Shown here one piece after another: positions 30,027 through 39,037 of a stretch of 64,000 bases of DNA. The position numbers and the translations under genes are program-made. The notes under the pieces were generated by a model. That model saw nothing but the letters and a program-made list of their open reading frames with translations. It had not been told where the DNA came from and searched no databases. The stretch's first letter is position 1. The number at the start of each line of letters is the position of its first letter. This DNA comes from Deltaproteobacteria bacterium (GTDB lineage Bacteria; Myxococcota_A; Polyangia; Polyangiales; Sandaracinaceae), in assembly GCA_017303575.1 (NCBI GenBank), contig JAFLCL010000007.1:1-64000 (forward strand), written 5' to 3'.

Positions 30027-31169
30027 ATGCTCGCGCCGGTCATGGTCGTTGCGTCCGAGACGAAGAGCGAAGAGAGGCGCGAGCCGAGCGAAGAACCGGT
30101 CTTCGATCGACCCGCGTTCGACCAGGGAGTGTTCGACCCGGGCGCAGAGCGGGCGTGGTCGCGCTTCGAGCAGCTCGCGCGGCGCCGCGACTCGGAGGGG
30201 AGGGCGATCGTCGTGCCCGTGCTGGGCACCGGCTTCAACGCGCAGGCGAAGAAGCGCCTCGACTGGCGCGATCTCCTGGTCCGCGTCGCGCACGACCTCG
30301 GTCTCGAGCTGTCGGTGCCGGATGGCGATCGGCTCGTCGGCAACACGACGTTGGTGTGGGAGGCGATGCTCACGGAGATCGCGCAGCGCTCGCGGCAGAA
30401 GCCCTACCGCGTCGAGGCCGAGCTCGAGCGACACGTGCGCACGGTCCTGCTCGCGGAGTACCCGGCGGGCGGCGCGACGAAAGACCTCGCGAACCGACTC
30501 GCGAGCGCACGGTTCCGCGACGTCGTGAGCTTCAACTTCGACCTCGGCTTCCACGCGAGCGAGCCGACGTGGGTGCGCGAGCGGGAGGATCGTTTCGATC
30601 CCGTGTGGGACCACGCGATCCACAGCGAGACCGGCGCACGCGTGTGGTACCCGCACGGCTCGGTGCTCGACGCCGAGTCGCTCCAGCTCGGTCAGCGCAA
30701 GTACGGCCTCTTGATCCAGGAGCTCGAGCGCGCGCGTCGCGGTCACAAGAGCGCGGAGGAGGCGATGCGCAAAGCGCTCTTTCCTCGCAAGCGCCGAGGC
30801 CTCGACTCGGACGCGTACACGGCCGAGGAGCGCGAGGCCGTCTGGGACGCGCAGCGGCCGCACGCCAAGACGTGGGTGAGCGCTGCGATGACCGCGCCGC
30901 TCGTGTTCCTCGGCATGGGTCTGGGGCGCGAGGAGTGGGCGCTCTGGTGGTTCTTGAACCAGCGTCGAAGAAACCTCGCGCGCGCCGTCGGTCGCGATCG
31001 TGCGCTCGCGGGTCGACATCCCGTCTTCGTGCTGACGCAGGCCTCCGAGGGCGCGAAGCTCGAGACGGCCGCGGAGCTCGCGGGCATCACGCTGCTCACC
31101 TTTCGCGATCGCGCGTTCGACGAGGCGTGGACGCGCGTGTTGACCGCGCTCGGTCGATCGGGCGCGTGA
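30027..31169 (+). CDS. SIR2-like domain protein
   Basis: 380 residues from ATG 30027 (a second ATG at 30042 is equally possible). An acidic disordered N-terminus (1-40) precedes a SIR2_2-type NAD-binding fold: VVPVLGTGFN at 62-71 (the GAGFS-like dinucleotide loop), DWRDLLVRVA, then SFNFDLGF at 168-175 (equivalent of TTNYD; N170, D172) and WYPHGSV at 207-213 with H210 as the likely catalytic His. Proteins with this fold include NAD-degrading antiphage effectors and protein deacylases. Here it stands alone between a signalling operon and an ArsA-like ATPase, with no known defence gene nearby. Residues 215-380 are an uncharacterised helical C-terminal part. Confidence 0.8.
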   Translation: MLAPVMVVASETKSEERREPSEEPVFDRPAFDQGVFDPGAERAWSRFEQLARRRDSEGRAIVVPVLGTGFNAQAKKRLDWRDLLVRVAHDLGLELSVPDGDRLVGNTTLVWEAMLTEIAQRSRQKPYRVEAELERHVRTVLLAEYPAGGATKDLANRLASARFRDVVSFNFDLGFHASEPTWVREREDRFDPVWDHAIHSETGARVWYPHGSVLDAESLQLGQRKYGLLIQELERARRGHKSAEEAMRKALFPRKRRGLDSDAYTAEEREAVWDAQRPHAKTWVSAAMTAPLVFLGMGLGREEWALWWFLNQRRRNLARAVGRDRALAGRHPVFVLTQASEGAKLETAAELAGITLLTFRDRAFDEAWTRVLTALGRSGA

Positions 31170-31206
31170 CTTCGCACGTGGCGTTCACTATCTTCGCGCC
31201 CGCGAA

Positions 31207-32355
31207 ATGGCCGAGAACGCGAGCCCGCTGAAGCAGATCCTCGAGACACACCGCGTGGTCGTGTGTGTGGGCTCGGGCGGCGTGGGCAAGACGACCACCG
31301 CCGCGTCCCTCGCGCTGTGGGCCGCGATGAACGGGCGCCGCGTGCTGTGCCTGACGATCGATCCCGCGCGACGCCTCGCCACCAGCCTCGGCCTCAAGGA
31401 GATGACGACCGACGAGAGGGTCGTCGACGCCGCGACGCTCGGCGCACGCGGTCTCGCGATGAAGGGCTCGCTCTCCGCGATGATGCTCGACGGCAAGCGC
31501 ACCTTCGACGACCTCGTCCGTCGCTACGCGTCCACGCCGGCGCGCGCCGAGCGCATCCTCGACAACCGCCTCTACCAGTACATCTCGGGCTCGCTCGCCG
31601 GCACCCAGGAGTACATGGCGATGGAGAAGCTCCACGCTGTGCGCAGCGATCCTCGCTACGACCTCATCGTGCTCGACACGCCCCCCACCTCGAACGCGCT
31701 CGACTTTCTCGATGCGCCCGAGCGCCTCGCGGGCCTCGTCGACTCGCCCACCATGCAGTGGATCGTCACGGCCTTCGAGAGCTCGGGGAAGAAGTCGTTC
31801 AGCCTCGTCGGGCGCGGCGCGAAGATGGTCCTCCAGGGCATCTCGAAGCTCACCGGCGCTGGCTTCCTCGAGCAGGTGGCGACCTTCCTCACCGAGTTCA
31901 ACGATCTCTTCGGCGGCTTCCGCAAGCGGAGCGAAGAGGTCGGCGCGGCGCTGCGCTCGCCCGAGGTCGCGTTCGTGATCGTGACGAGCCCCGCGCCGCT
32001 CGCGATCGAGGAGGCGATCTTCTTCGCCGATCGCCTCGGAGAGGCGGGCATGAACCGCGACGCGCTGGTGGTGAACCAAGTGCATCGCGTGCTCCCCGAG
32101 GTGAAGGCCACGACGAGCGCGCTCGAGGCGGAGGCCAAGCCCCACGTGGGCGAGCACGACCCCGCGAAGATCGTGAGCCGCGTCCGTCGCGCCTACGACG
32201 ACGCCAAGACACGCGCGCAGGCCGATCGCATCCAGATCGATCGCTTGAAGAAGCGCATCGATGCCTCGCTCCCGCTGCTCGAGGTGCCCGTCTTCGATCA
32301 CGACGTGCACGACCTCGACGCGCTCGAGGCCGTGGGCCGAACGCTCGTCGGCTGA
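31207..32355 (+). CDS. ArsA/GET3-family ATPase
   Basis: 382-residue SIMIBI-class NTPase. Deviant Walker A GSGGVGKTTTAA at 22-33, switch I TIDPARRLATSLGL, switch II LIVLDTPPTSNALDFLDAP. The first lysine typical of ArsA (GKGGVGKT) is Ser here, so trans-activation by a signature lysine is missing, as in some bacterial ArsA-like proteins. No arsenite cysteines are visible. Cytoplasmic. Starts 37 bp after the SIR2-like gene, same strand, so co-transcription is possible. The stop is inside a hairpin shared with the convergent regulator. Confidence 0.88.
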   Translation: MAENASPLKQILETHRVVVCVGSGGVGKTTTAASLALWAAMNGRRVLCLTIDPARRLATSLGLKEMTTDERVVDAATLGARGLAMKGSLSAMMLDGKRTFDDLVRRYASTPARAERILDNRLYQYISGSLAGTQEYMAMEKLHAVRSDPRYDLIVLDTPPTSNALDFLDAPERLAGLVDSPTMQWIVTAFESSGKKSFSLVGRGAKMVLQGISKLTGAGFLEQVATFLTEFNDLFGGFRKRSEEVGAALRSPEVAFVIVTSPAPLAIEEAIFFADRLGEAGMNRDALVVNQVHRVLPEVKATTSALEAEAKPHVGEHDPAKIVSRVRRAYDDAKTRAQADRIQIDRLKKRIDASLPLLEVPVFDHDVHDLDALEAVGRTLVG

Positions 32356-32369
32356 TCGCCTCCGATCAG
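32352..32369. terminator. bidirectional hairpin spanning two convergent stop codons
   Basis: Perfect 7-bp inverted repeat CTGATCG / CGATCAG with CCTC loop. It includes the TGA of the ArsA-like gene (32353-32355) and the complement of the regulator's stop (32366-32368). No U-tract on either side, so intrinsic termination is plausible but not certain. Confidence 0.5.
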
Positions 32370-33820
32370 TCGCGGTAGTCGGAGCCCGAGAGACCGAGGC
32401 GCTTCATCAGCGCGTGGAAGTCCGTGCGGTTGCGGCCCGCGACCCGCGCGGCGGCGCTCACGTTGCCGCCGACACGCTTGAGCAGCTCTTCCATGTACGC
32501 GCGGTCGAAGCGCTCGCGTGCCTCGCGCAGCGGTGGCAGCTCCGGCTCCGACAAGAGCGGCAGCGGCGGAGGGCTGGGCGTGGCGTCGGTGCTCTCGGTG
32601 GGGAGTGGGTTGGGCTCCTCGCGCGGGGCCCGCAGGCTCGGCGCGAGCACCGCCTGCACGTGCTGCGGACGCAGCACGCCGTTGGCGGCGAGGAGCGACG
32701 CGCCCTCGATCACGTTCGCGAGCTCGCGCACGTTGCCTGGCCAGTCGTGCGCGAGCAGCAAGCGGAGCGCCTCGGCCGACAGGTGCGGTGTGCCGAGGGA
32801 GTGTCGCGAGGCCGAGCGCGCGAGGAAGAGCTCGGCGAGCAAGGGCAGATCCTCGAGTCGCTCGCGCAGCGGAGGCATCGCGATCGGCACGACGTGCAGG
32901 CGATAGAAGAGGTCCTCGCGGAACCGACCAGCCTCCATCTCCGCGCGCAGATCGCGGTGGGTCGCGGCGACCACGCGCACGTCGACCTCGACCGATCGCG
33001 TCGCGCCGACGGGCGTGATCTCGCGCTCCTGGAGGACACGGAGGAGCTTCACCTGGACCTGGAGCGGAGCGTCGCCGATCTCGTCGAGGAAGATCGTGCC
33101 CCCGCGCGCGGCGGCGAACAGACCGTCCTTGTCGCGCACCGCGCCGGTGAACGCGCCCCGCACGTGACCGAAGAGCTCGCTCTCGAGCAGCGGCTCCGGC
33201 AGGGCGCCGCAGTTGATGGCGAGGAACGGCGCGTTCGCGCGCGTCGAGAGCGCATGGATGCTGCGCGCCGCGAGCTCCTTGCCCGTGCCCGACTCGCCGA
33301 GCACGAGCACCGTCGCCTCCGAGGGCGCGACGCGCGCGAGCCGCTCGCGCAGCTCCGCGATCCTCTGGCTCCCGCCGAGCAGACGCTCGCCATCGGAGGT
33401 CCCGACGAGCCGGCGGAGACCGCCGACCTCGCGGCGCAGGCGCACGCGCTCGATCGCGTGGCGCACCTTCTCGAGCAGCTCGTGATCGTGGAATGGCTTG
33501 GTGAGGAAGCCGTAGGCGCCACGGCCCATCGCGTCGACGGCGGCCTCGACGGTGCCGTGTGCGGTCAGGATGATCACCGGCAGGTCGAGCGATCGCTGCT
33601 GCACGGCGTCGAGCAGATCGAGACCGCTCTCTCCGTCGAGCCGGAGGTCGACGATCATCGCGTCGACGATCTCGCGCTCCATCAGCTCGAGCGCACCACG
33701 CGCGCTCGTCTCGACGCTCGCGCGGAAGCCGTGGTGCTCGAGGCGCAGCGCGAGGAGCTCGAGGAGATCCTCCTCGTCGTCGACCACCAACACGTGTCCC
33801 AACGACTCGCGATCGCTCAT
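32366..33820 (-). CDS. sigma-54-dependent response regulator (NtrC/GlrR-like)
   Basis: 484 residues. Receiver (about 1-125; DDEE pocket near 14-17, phospho-acceptor D58, K108), AAA+ (Walker A GESGTGKE at 175-182, GAFTGA at 222-227, Walker B GGTIFLDEIGD), a Pro/Ser-rich linker (about 395-430) and a Fis-type HTH at about 440-480 (VGGNVSAAARVAGRNRTDFH). All catalytic positions intact. Downstream of and co-transcribed with the HAMP kinase gene (27-bp gap), forming a complete two-component system. Resembles GlrR in its HTH. Target promoters unknown. Confidence 0.94.
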   Translation of the reverse strand: MSDRESLGHVLVVDDEEDLLELLALRLEHHGFRASVETSARGALELMEREIVDAMIVDLRLDGESGLDLLDAVQQRSLDLPVIILTAHGTVEAAVDAMGRGAYGFLTKPFHDHELLEKVRHAIERVRLRREVGGLRRLVGTSDGERLLGGSQRIAELRERLARVAPSEATVLVLGESGTGKELAARSIHALSTRANAPFLAINCGALPEPLLESELFGHVRGAFTGAVRDKDGLFAAARGGTIFLDEIGDAPLQVQVKLLRVLQEREITPVGATRSVEVDVRVVAATHRDLRAEMEAGRFREDLFYRLHVVPIAMPPLRERLEDLPLLAELFLARSASRHSLGTPHLSAEALRLLLAHDWPGNVRELANVIEGASLLAANGVLRPQHVQAVLAPSLRAPREEPNPLPTESTDATPSPPPLPLLSEPELPPLREARERFDRAYMEELLKRVGGNVSAAARVAGRNRTDFHALMKRLGLSGSDYRD

Positions 33821-33847
33821 CTCATCGTCCTCGTTCCGCGTTCGGGG

Positions 33848-35485
33848 TCATTCCTTCGCAGACGCGGGAGGCGGGCGCACGCTCGAACGTGCGCTCGCCC
33901 TCGGATCGAGCGGGATCGTCATGACGAACCGCGCTCCGCGCTCCACCTCGGCGTCGAGGTGGAGCTCCCCGCCATGCGCCACTGCCACCTCGCGGGCGAG
34001 GGCGAGCCCGAGCCCCACGCCCACCGTCTTGGGCGATCGCGCGACCGTGCGCGTGACGAAGGGCTGGAAGATGGTGTCCCGCAGATCGACGGGCACGCCG
34101 GGGCCCTCGTCGCTCACGGTGATGCGCGCGCGCGGCGGGCTGCTCGCCTCGATCTCGCGGACGACGCGCACGACCTGCCCCGGCTTCGAGACCGACACGG
34201 CGTTGCGCACGAGGTTCGCGATCGCGCGCTCGAGCATCTCGGGATCCAGCGACGCGCGCGGCGCCTCGCCCTCTGCCTTCAGCTCCACCTCCACCTTGCC
34301 GCGAGCGTCGGCGCGCTCCTCGGCCACGGCGGTGGACACGATCTCGTCGATCGACGAGCCCTCCTTGCAGCGGAGCGCTCCGCCCGCGCGGAGGCGCGAG
34401 AAGTCGAGGAGCGTGGTGACGAGTCGCACCTCGCGCTCACACGCGGTGCTCGCGATCGACACGACCCGCAGCTGCTTGTCGTCGAGCGTGCCCACCGCTC
34501 CGTCCGACAGGAGCGCCAGCGCCTCGCGGATCTTCGAGAGTGGGGTGCGGAGCTCGTGCGAGACGGAGGCGAGGAAGCCTTCCTTCAGCACCTCGAGCTC
34601 CGCGAGGCGCGTGCGCATCTGCTCGAGCTCGTCCGCGAGCTCCACGATCTCGGCGGGCCCCTCCGTCGTCACACGCTTCGAGAAGTCACCGCGCGCCAAG
34701 CGCTGCGCCGTGCGTGAGAGATCGGCCAGCGGCTGGCTCACCTCGCGGGCCATCGTGCGCGCGACCAGCATCGCGAGCACGAAGCCGGCGACGGCGAGGA
34801 TCGCGCCGAACCACGTCGCGCGCGTGCCGATGCGTCGGACGTCCTCGTCGTGGGCGCGGGCCGCGGTGTGGAGCTCGGCGAGCCGCTCGACCCAGGCTGT
34901 GGTCAGCGTCGCGTCCAGCGATGCGCGACGATCCTGCACGGCCATCGCCGCGCGGCACGTGTCGCCGGCGAGCACCTCGATGGCGAGCTCGTGGTAGCTG
35001 CGCGACTGGCTGACGATCGAGGCGCTCGCGTCCGGTGTCGTGGAGAGACGTCCTGCGAGCACTTCTGCGGTCGTCTCGACCTCGCGACGAAGCGCGGTCG
35101 CGTCGCCCTCTCGACACCGGGAAGGCGCGCTCCTCAGCGCCAGGTCGAGCTCCCACGCCGCCTGATGGATCGAGCCCTCGTTCGCGAGGGCGCGGAGCTC
35201 GCGCTCACCCAGATCCCGCGAGACCTGCGTCATGTGCACGAGCGAGCCGAGCACCACGAGCAAGGCGAGCGACATCACGGCGACCGGGGCCGCGTGCGAA
35301 GCGAGCAATCGAGAGACGAGTCGCATCCAGAGCCGCTTGCGGCGCGAGGGGAGCTGCGAGCGTAGCGCGCTCCTGGCGTGGGTCGGTGGCGTGTCCGTCG
35401 AGGCCGACAGTGTCGGTGCGCTCGCAGCGCGGGTGTCGTGGTCTGCCGACAGATCGTCGACGAGCGTGGGCTGTGGTGCTGGCAC
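33848..35485 (-). CDS. membrane sensor histidine kinase (HAMP-HisKA-HATPase)
   Basis: 545 residues. A 50-residue polar N-terminus precedes TM1 (about 66-86), a helical periplasmic sensor (about 87-222, two Cys at 124 and 177), TM2 (about 224-244), HAMP (about 245-300), HisKA with H310 (SVSHELRTPLSKI), and HATPase (N-box NLVRNAVSVSKPG, DEGPGVP, GVGLGLALAREVAVAHGG). Resembles GlrK/QseE kinases that pair with sigma-54 regulators, and its partner is next in the operon. Start is a GTG at 35485; a GTG or ATG nearer TM1 is possible. Divergent from the YoaK-like gene, 44 bp between starts. Confidence 0.93.
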   Translation of the reverse strand: MPAPQPTLVDDLSADHDTRAASAPTLSASTDTPPTHARSALRSQLPSRRKRLWMRLVSRLLASHAAPVAVMSLALLVVLGSLVHMTQVSRDLGERELRALANEGSIHQAAWELDLALRSAPSRCREGDATALRREVETTAEVLAGRLSTTPDASASIVSQSRSYHELAIEVLAGDTCRAAMAVQDRRASLDATLTTAWVERLAELHTAARAHDEDVRRIGTRATWFGAILAVAGFVLAMLVARTMAREVSQPLADLSRTAQRLARGDFSKRVTTEGPAEIVELADELEQMRTRLAELEVLKEGFLASVSHELRTPLSKIREALALLSDGAVGTLDDKQLRVVSIASTACEREVRLVTTLLDFSRLRAGGALRCKEGSSIDEIVSTAVAEERADARGKVEVELKAEGEAPRASLDPEMLERAIANLVRNAVSVSKPGQVVRVVREIEASSPPRARITVSDEGPGVPVDLRDTIFQPFVTRTVARSPKTVGVGLGLALAREVAVAHGGELHLDAEVERGARFVMTIPLDPRASARSSVRPPPASAKE

Positions 35486-35529
35486 GCACCGTGAAGAGCA
35501 AGCGGCGTGACGACGAACGAAGGAGCCCG

Positions 35530-36336
35530 ATGACTGCCCTGACGCCCATCCTGTCGCCGCGTGAGGTGCACGGGCGAAAGCAGATCGGGATCTGGGTCAC
35601 GCTCGCGTTCTCGGCCGGCTGCGTGAACGCCATCGCGCTCGCGGCCTGCCAGCGCTTCGTGACGCACGTGACGGGGACGCTGACGCTGCTCGGTACGGAC
35701 CACACCGATCTGTGGCTCGTGCTCGAGTACGCGTGTGTGCTCGGTTGCTTCGTGCTCGGCGCGATGGCGAGCGTGGTGTTGATCGACGGCCGACGCCTGC
35801 GGCACCGCGAGCCGTGGCCTCTGGCGCCGCTCGGCATCGTCGCGGCGATCCTCTTCGGCACCGCCATCGCGGGCGCTCTCAACGTCTTCGGTCCCTTCGG
35901 CCGCACGGTCGAGACGCCCGGAGACTTCGTGCTCCTCTCGGTGCTCGGCTTCGCGATGGGCCTCCAGAACGCCTCCATCGCGACGACGACCGGCATGATC
36001 GTGCGCACGACGCACATGACGGGCCCCGTCACCGACTTCGCTGTCGCGCTGGCCACGGCGCTCAGCGGCGGTGAGTCGACGGTCGTCGAGGCGGCGAGGC
36101 AGTCCGCCAAGATCCGCCTCTGGAAGATCCTCGCGTTCGCGACCGGCGCGCTCGTCGGCGTGATCGCCGCGCGTTCGTTCGAGTACGGCGCGTTCCTCCT
36201 GCCGTCGGGCACGACCCTGCTCGCTGCCACCTGGCTCCACCGCTCGCTCGGCGAGGCGCGCGCGATGCGCGCTCGCCGAGTGGAGCCTTCGTCACCGCCA
36301 CCCGTGGCCGAGCGCGCCGATGCCTCCGCCGAGTGA
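35530..36336 (+). CDS. YoaK family (DUF1275) membrane protein
   Basis: 268 residues with about six membrane segments and the DUF1275 signature: CVNAIALAACQRFVTHVTGTLT near the N-terminus and GFAMGLQNASIATTTGMIVRTTHMTG in the middle. Family members are inner-membrane proteins of uncertain transport function. ATG at 35530 follows AAGGAG by 4 bases. A short basic/Pro tail ends the protein. Overlaps the next small ORF by 17 bp. Confidence 0.88.
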   Translation: MTALTPILSPREVHGRKQIGIWVTLAFSAGCVNAIALAACQRFVTHVTGTLTLLGTDHTDLWLVLEYACVLGCFVLGAMASVVLIDGRRLRHREPWPLAPLGIVAAILFGTAIAGALNVFGPFGRTVETPGDFVLLSVLGFAMGLQNASIATTTGMIVRTTHMTGPVTDFAVALATALSGGESTVVEAARQSAKIRLWKILAFATGALVGVIAARSFEYGAFLLPSGTTLLAATWLHRSLGEARAMRARRVEPSSPPPVAERADASAE

Positions 36337-36556
36337 TGGCGACGTCCCGCTGGAGAGCCCGCGCGCGACGTCGATGACATCGGCCGTCACCGTGCCGAGC
36401 ACGCTCGCGGCGCTCGCGACGGCGCTCGTGATCGCGTCCGGCGCGCTGCTCGAGCGGCCCGACGGTGGCTCGTCGGGGCCCGCGCTCGGTCTCTTCGCAG
36501 TGGCGGTGACGCTCGCGCTGACGTCGCGCGTACTGGGCGCGCGCGAGCGAGCCTGA
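36320..36556 (+). CDS. small membrane protein, hypothetical
   Basis: 78 residues (or about 60 if started at ATG 36374). Two hydrophobic stretches (about 25-43 and 53-73) with normal GC-rich third positions on this strand, which supports coding despite the small size. Overlaps the YoaK-like gene's end by 17 bp, suggesting coupling. It ends 7 bp before the convergent amylase stop. No homology recognised. Confidence 0.5.
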   Translation: MPPPSDGDVPLESPRATSMTSAVTVPSTLAALATALVIASGALLERPDGGSSGPALGLFAVAVTLALTSRVLGARERA

Positions 36557-36563
36557 TCCAACC

Positions 36564-38984
36564 TCACTCGCGCCCGAGGAACACCGCGGCGCCACCCGTG
36601 GGCAGCGTCAACGTCATGCGCGAGCCCGACAATGTCGCCGTGCCGCTGCCTGCCACCGCCTCGAGCCGCGTCGCACGACCGCGTACCGTGGGCACCAGGC
36701 CGTCGATCGCGCGCGCGGTCACCGGGCTCGCACCACGGTGGATCGCGACGACGGCGACCGTGCCCTCGATCTCGTCGGCCCACGCGACCACGTAGAGATC
36801 GTCCTCCACGAGCAGCGGGACACGTCGCCCGCGACGCAGCGCGCTCGACTCCGCGCGCGCGCGACCGAGCGCGCCGAGGTGATCGCGCAGGGCGCTCTGA
36901 TCGGATGACACCGACGTGCCGCCCATCATCGCGACGCTGGCGAGGCCGCCGGTCCACGTCATGTCGCGGCGGTTGTCGGGATCGTTGCCCCCCGCCATCG
37001 CGATCTCGTCGCCGTAGTAGAGGAACGGGATGCCGGGCATCGCGTAGAGCGCCGTGAACGCGCGTCGGATGCGCGCGAACGCGGCGGGATCGGTGGGCGT
37101 GGTCGCGAGCGACCCGCACGATCCGCCTCCCGGCCACCGACAGTCCACGGCGGCGCTCATGGCCGCGCGGCTCGCGATGCGGTTCGAGTCGTGCGTGCCG
37201 AGGAAGCGCACGTGCAAGCCCTCGGGGCGATAGCGCGTCTCCATGTCGCGCACGACGCCCTCGAGATCGGTGAACGACATCGTGTCGGTCACGAGCCCGT
37301 ACTGCATGCGGTGGTGTGAAGGGAAGTCGAACTGCCCGTCGAGCCCGTCGCTGCCGACGTACGCGTCGATCCATCCGTAGCCGTTGGGGAATGTCTCGCC
37401 GCAGCCGTAGTCCGCGCTGTCCCACTGGCCGACGGCGGTCTCGCCCACGAGGTAGAGGCGCTCACCGCCTTGCTCGAAGCGTCGGTGGAGCGCCGCGCGC
37501 AGGTTGAAGATCGAGCTCGTCTCGACGTGCTTCACCGCGTCGATGCGGAAGCCGTCGATGCCGAACGCGTCGACCCAGTGGATCGCGTCCGCGACGAACT
37601 GATCTTCGGCCTCGGGCACACGCCAGTTGATGTCGGGAAGGTACGGCGCGAACAAACAGTCGAGCGGTCGCTCGCTCCAGCCGCAGCCAGGATCCTGTCC
37701 GCACACGCAGCTCGTGCGGAACCACTCGGGGTGGGGCGCGAAGTACTCGTGCTGGGTGTGGATCTGGTTGTTGATGAGATCGAAGAGCACGCGAATGCCG
37801 CGGCGGTGCGCCTCCTCGACGAGGGCGCGCAGCGCGTCGTTGCCGCCGAAGCGAGGCTCGACGTCGCGCGCACGCGAGGGCCAGTACCCGTGGTAGCCCG
37901 CGTACTCGTGGCCGTCGTCACGACCGGGGAAATGGCCGACCGCTTGTTGGTTGATGGGCGAGAGCCACAGCACGTTCACGCCGAGCTCTTCGAAGTAGCC
38001 GCTGCGCATGACCTCGAGCACACCCTCGAGATCACCGCCGTGGAAGTCCGCCGCGTACTCGACGGGCGAGCCCTCGGGCCGGTCGTCGCCGCGATCACCG
38101 TTCGCGAACCGATCGACGACGATCATGTACATGACCGCGTCCCGCCAGCTCCACGGTCGCGCCTCGATCCAGAACGGCAGATCCACGGGCTCCGCGTCTC
38201 GACCCATCGCGTCGCTCGCGCGCACGGCGAGGAGGTGTCGGCCGATCGGCACGTCGTTGATCGAGACCGTGTGGCGGCCTCGATCGTCGAGCCTCGCGGC
38301 CACAGGCGCGCCATCCAGCGTGAAGCGCACGTCGCGAGGCGAGGCACCATCGCTCGCGACGCGCAGCTCGAGCTCGGTCGTGACGGAGCCGAGCGATCGC
38401 GCCGCGTCGAAGGTCGTCTCGAGCGGCGACGTCACGACGATCTCGGGGCCGGATGCGCACGCGGGCGCGCGGAACGCCGAGTTGATGCAGCCGCCGTCGT
38501 AGCGACGCATCGTGGCCGCGGGGTCGAGGATCCACGTGTCGTCGACGATCAGCTTGTAGGCGTGGATCTCTCCCGACCGCAGGCCATCGTCCGGGCCGAG
38601 CGTGATCTCGAAGCTACCATCGCCCTCGGGATCGCTCATCGGGTGGCGCGTCCAGCCGTCGAAGTCGCCCGCGATCTCCACCCGCGAGCCGCCGCGGGCG
38701 TAGCGGAACGTCTGCTCGCAGCTACGCACCGGCCAAGCGACCGTGCCGGCGTCGTCGGTCCATGCGTCGAGGGGCGGGCCTGCGTCGGGGCCCAGCGGGG
38801 CATCGAGGTCGGCGTCGTCCTGCGCGACGAACGGCGCGTCGCGCCCGATCGCGTCGAGGCCTGCATCGCCCGTCTCGCCGGCCGCGCAGCCCGCCACACA
38901 GGCCATCATCGAAGCGCTCGCGACCACGATGCCGGCGCACCGGCTGGACGCTAGACTGCGCGACTTCATCGGCCGCCATTTCAT
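36564..38984 (-). CDS. alpha-amylase family (GH13) lipoprotein
   Basis: 806 residues. Lipoprotein signal (lipobox VAGC, Cys 33) and an Asp/Ala/Pro-rich linker (about 34-85), then an E-set/CBM48-like domain (about 88-165), an Ig-like module (about 180-275) and the GH13 barrel. Catalytic residues: nucleophile D482 (GFRIDAVKH), acid/base E515 (LVGETAV), D599 (FLGTHDSNR). Region I is DLINNQ (402-407), so the usual His is Gln407. A Cys-rich insertion (about 426-443) is unusual. Should hydrolyse starch-like alpha-1,4-glucans at the cell surface. Start chosen at ATG 38984; ATG 38969 also gives a good signal. Divergent, 53 bp, from the six-hairpin glycosidase. Confidence 0.92.
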   Translation of the reverse strand: MKWRPMKSRSLASSRCAGIVVASASMMACVAGCAAGETGDAGLDAIGRDAPFVAQDDADLDAPLGPDAGPPLDAWTDDAGTVAWPVRSCEQTFRYARGGSRVEIAGDFDGWTRHPMSDPEGDGSFEITLGPDDGLRSGEIHAYKLIVDDTWILDPAATMRRYDGGCINSAFRAPACASGPEIVVTSPLETTFDAARSLGSVTTELELRVASDGASPRDVRFTLDGAPVAARLDDRGRHTVSINDVPIGRHLLAVRASDAMGRDAEPVDLPFWIEARPWSWRDAVMYMIVVDRFANGDRGDDRPEGSPVEYAADFHGGDLEGVLEVMRSGYFEELGVNVLWLSPINQQAVGHFPGRDDGHEYAGYHGYWPSRARDVEPRFGGNDALRALVEEAHRRGIRVLFDLINNQIHTQHEYFAPHPEWFRTSCVCGQDPGCGWSERPLDCLFAPYLPDINWRVPEAEDQFVADAIHWVDAFGIDGFRIDAVKHVETSSIFNLRAALHRRFEQGGERLYLVGETAVGQWDSADYGCGETFPNGYGWIDAYVGSDGLDGQFDFPSHHRMQYGLVTDTMSFTDLEGVVRDMETRYRPEGLHVRFLGTHDSNRIASRAAMSAAVDCRWPGGGSCGSLATTPTDPAAFARIRRAFTALYAMPGIPFLYYGDEIAMAGGNDPDNRRDMTWTGGLASVAMMGGTSVSSDQSALRDHLGALGRARAESSALRRGRRVPLLVEDDLYVVAWADEIEGTVAVVAIHRGASPVTARAIDGLVPTVRGRATRLEAVAGSGTATLSGSRMTLTLPTGGAAVFLGRE

Positions 38985-39037
38985 CGGTCGACTGTGCCGT
39001 CTTCTCGCACAGACGTCCACGCGCGGAGAGACACGCC

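Noticed and set aside
30027..32355. SIR2-like plus ArsA-like genes as a phage-defence operon
   Set aside because: No recognised defence gene, integrase or mobile element nearby, composition is like the core; kept only as an observation on the SIR2-like protein.
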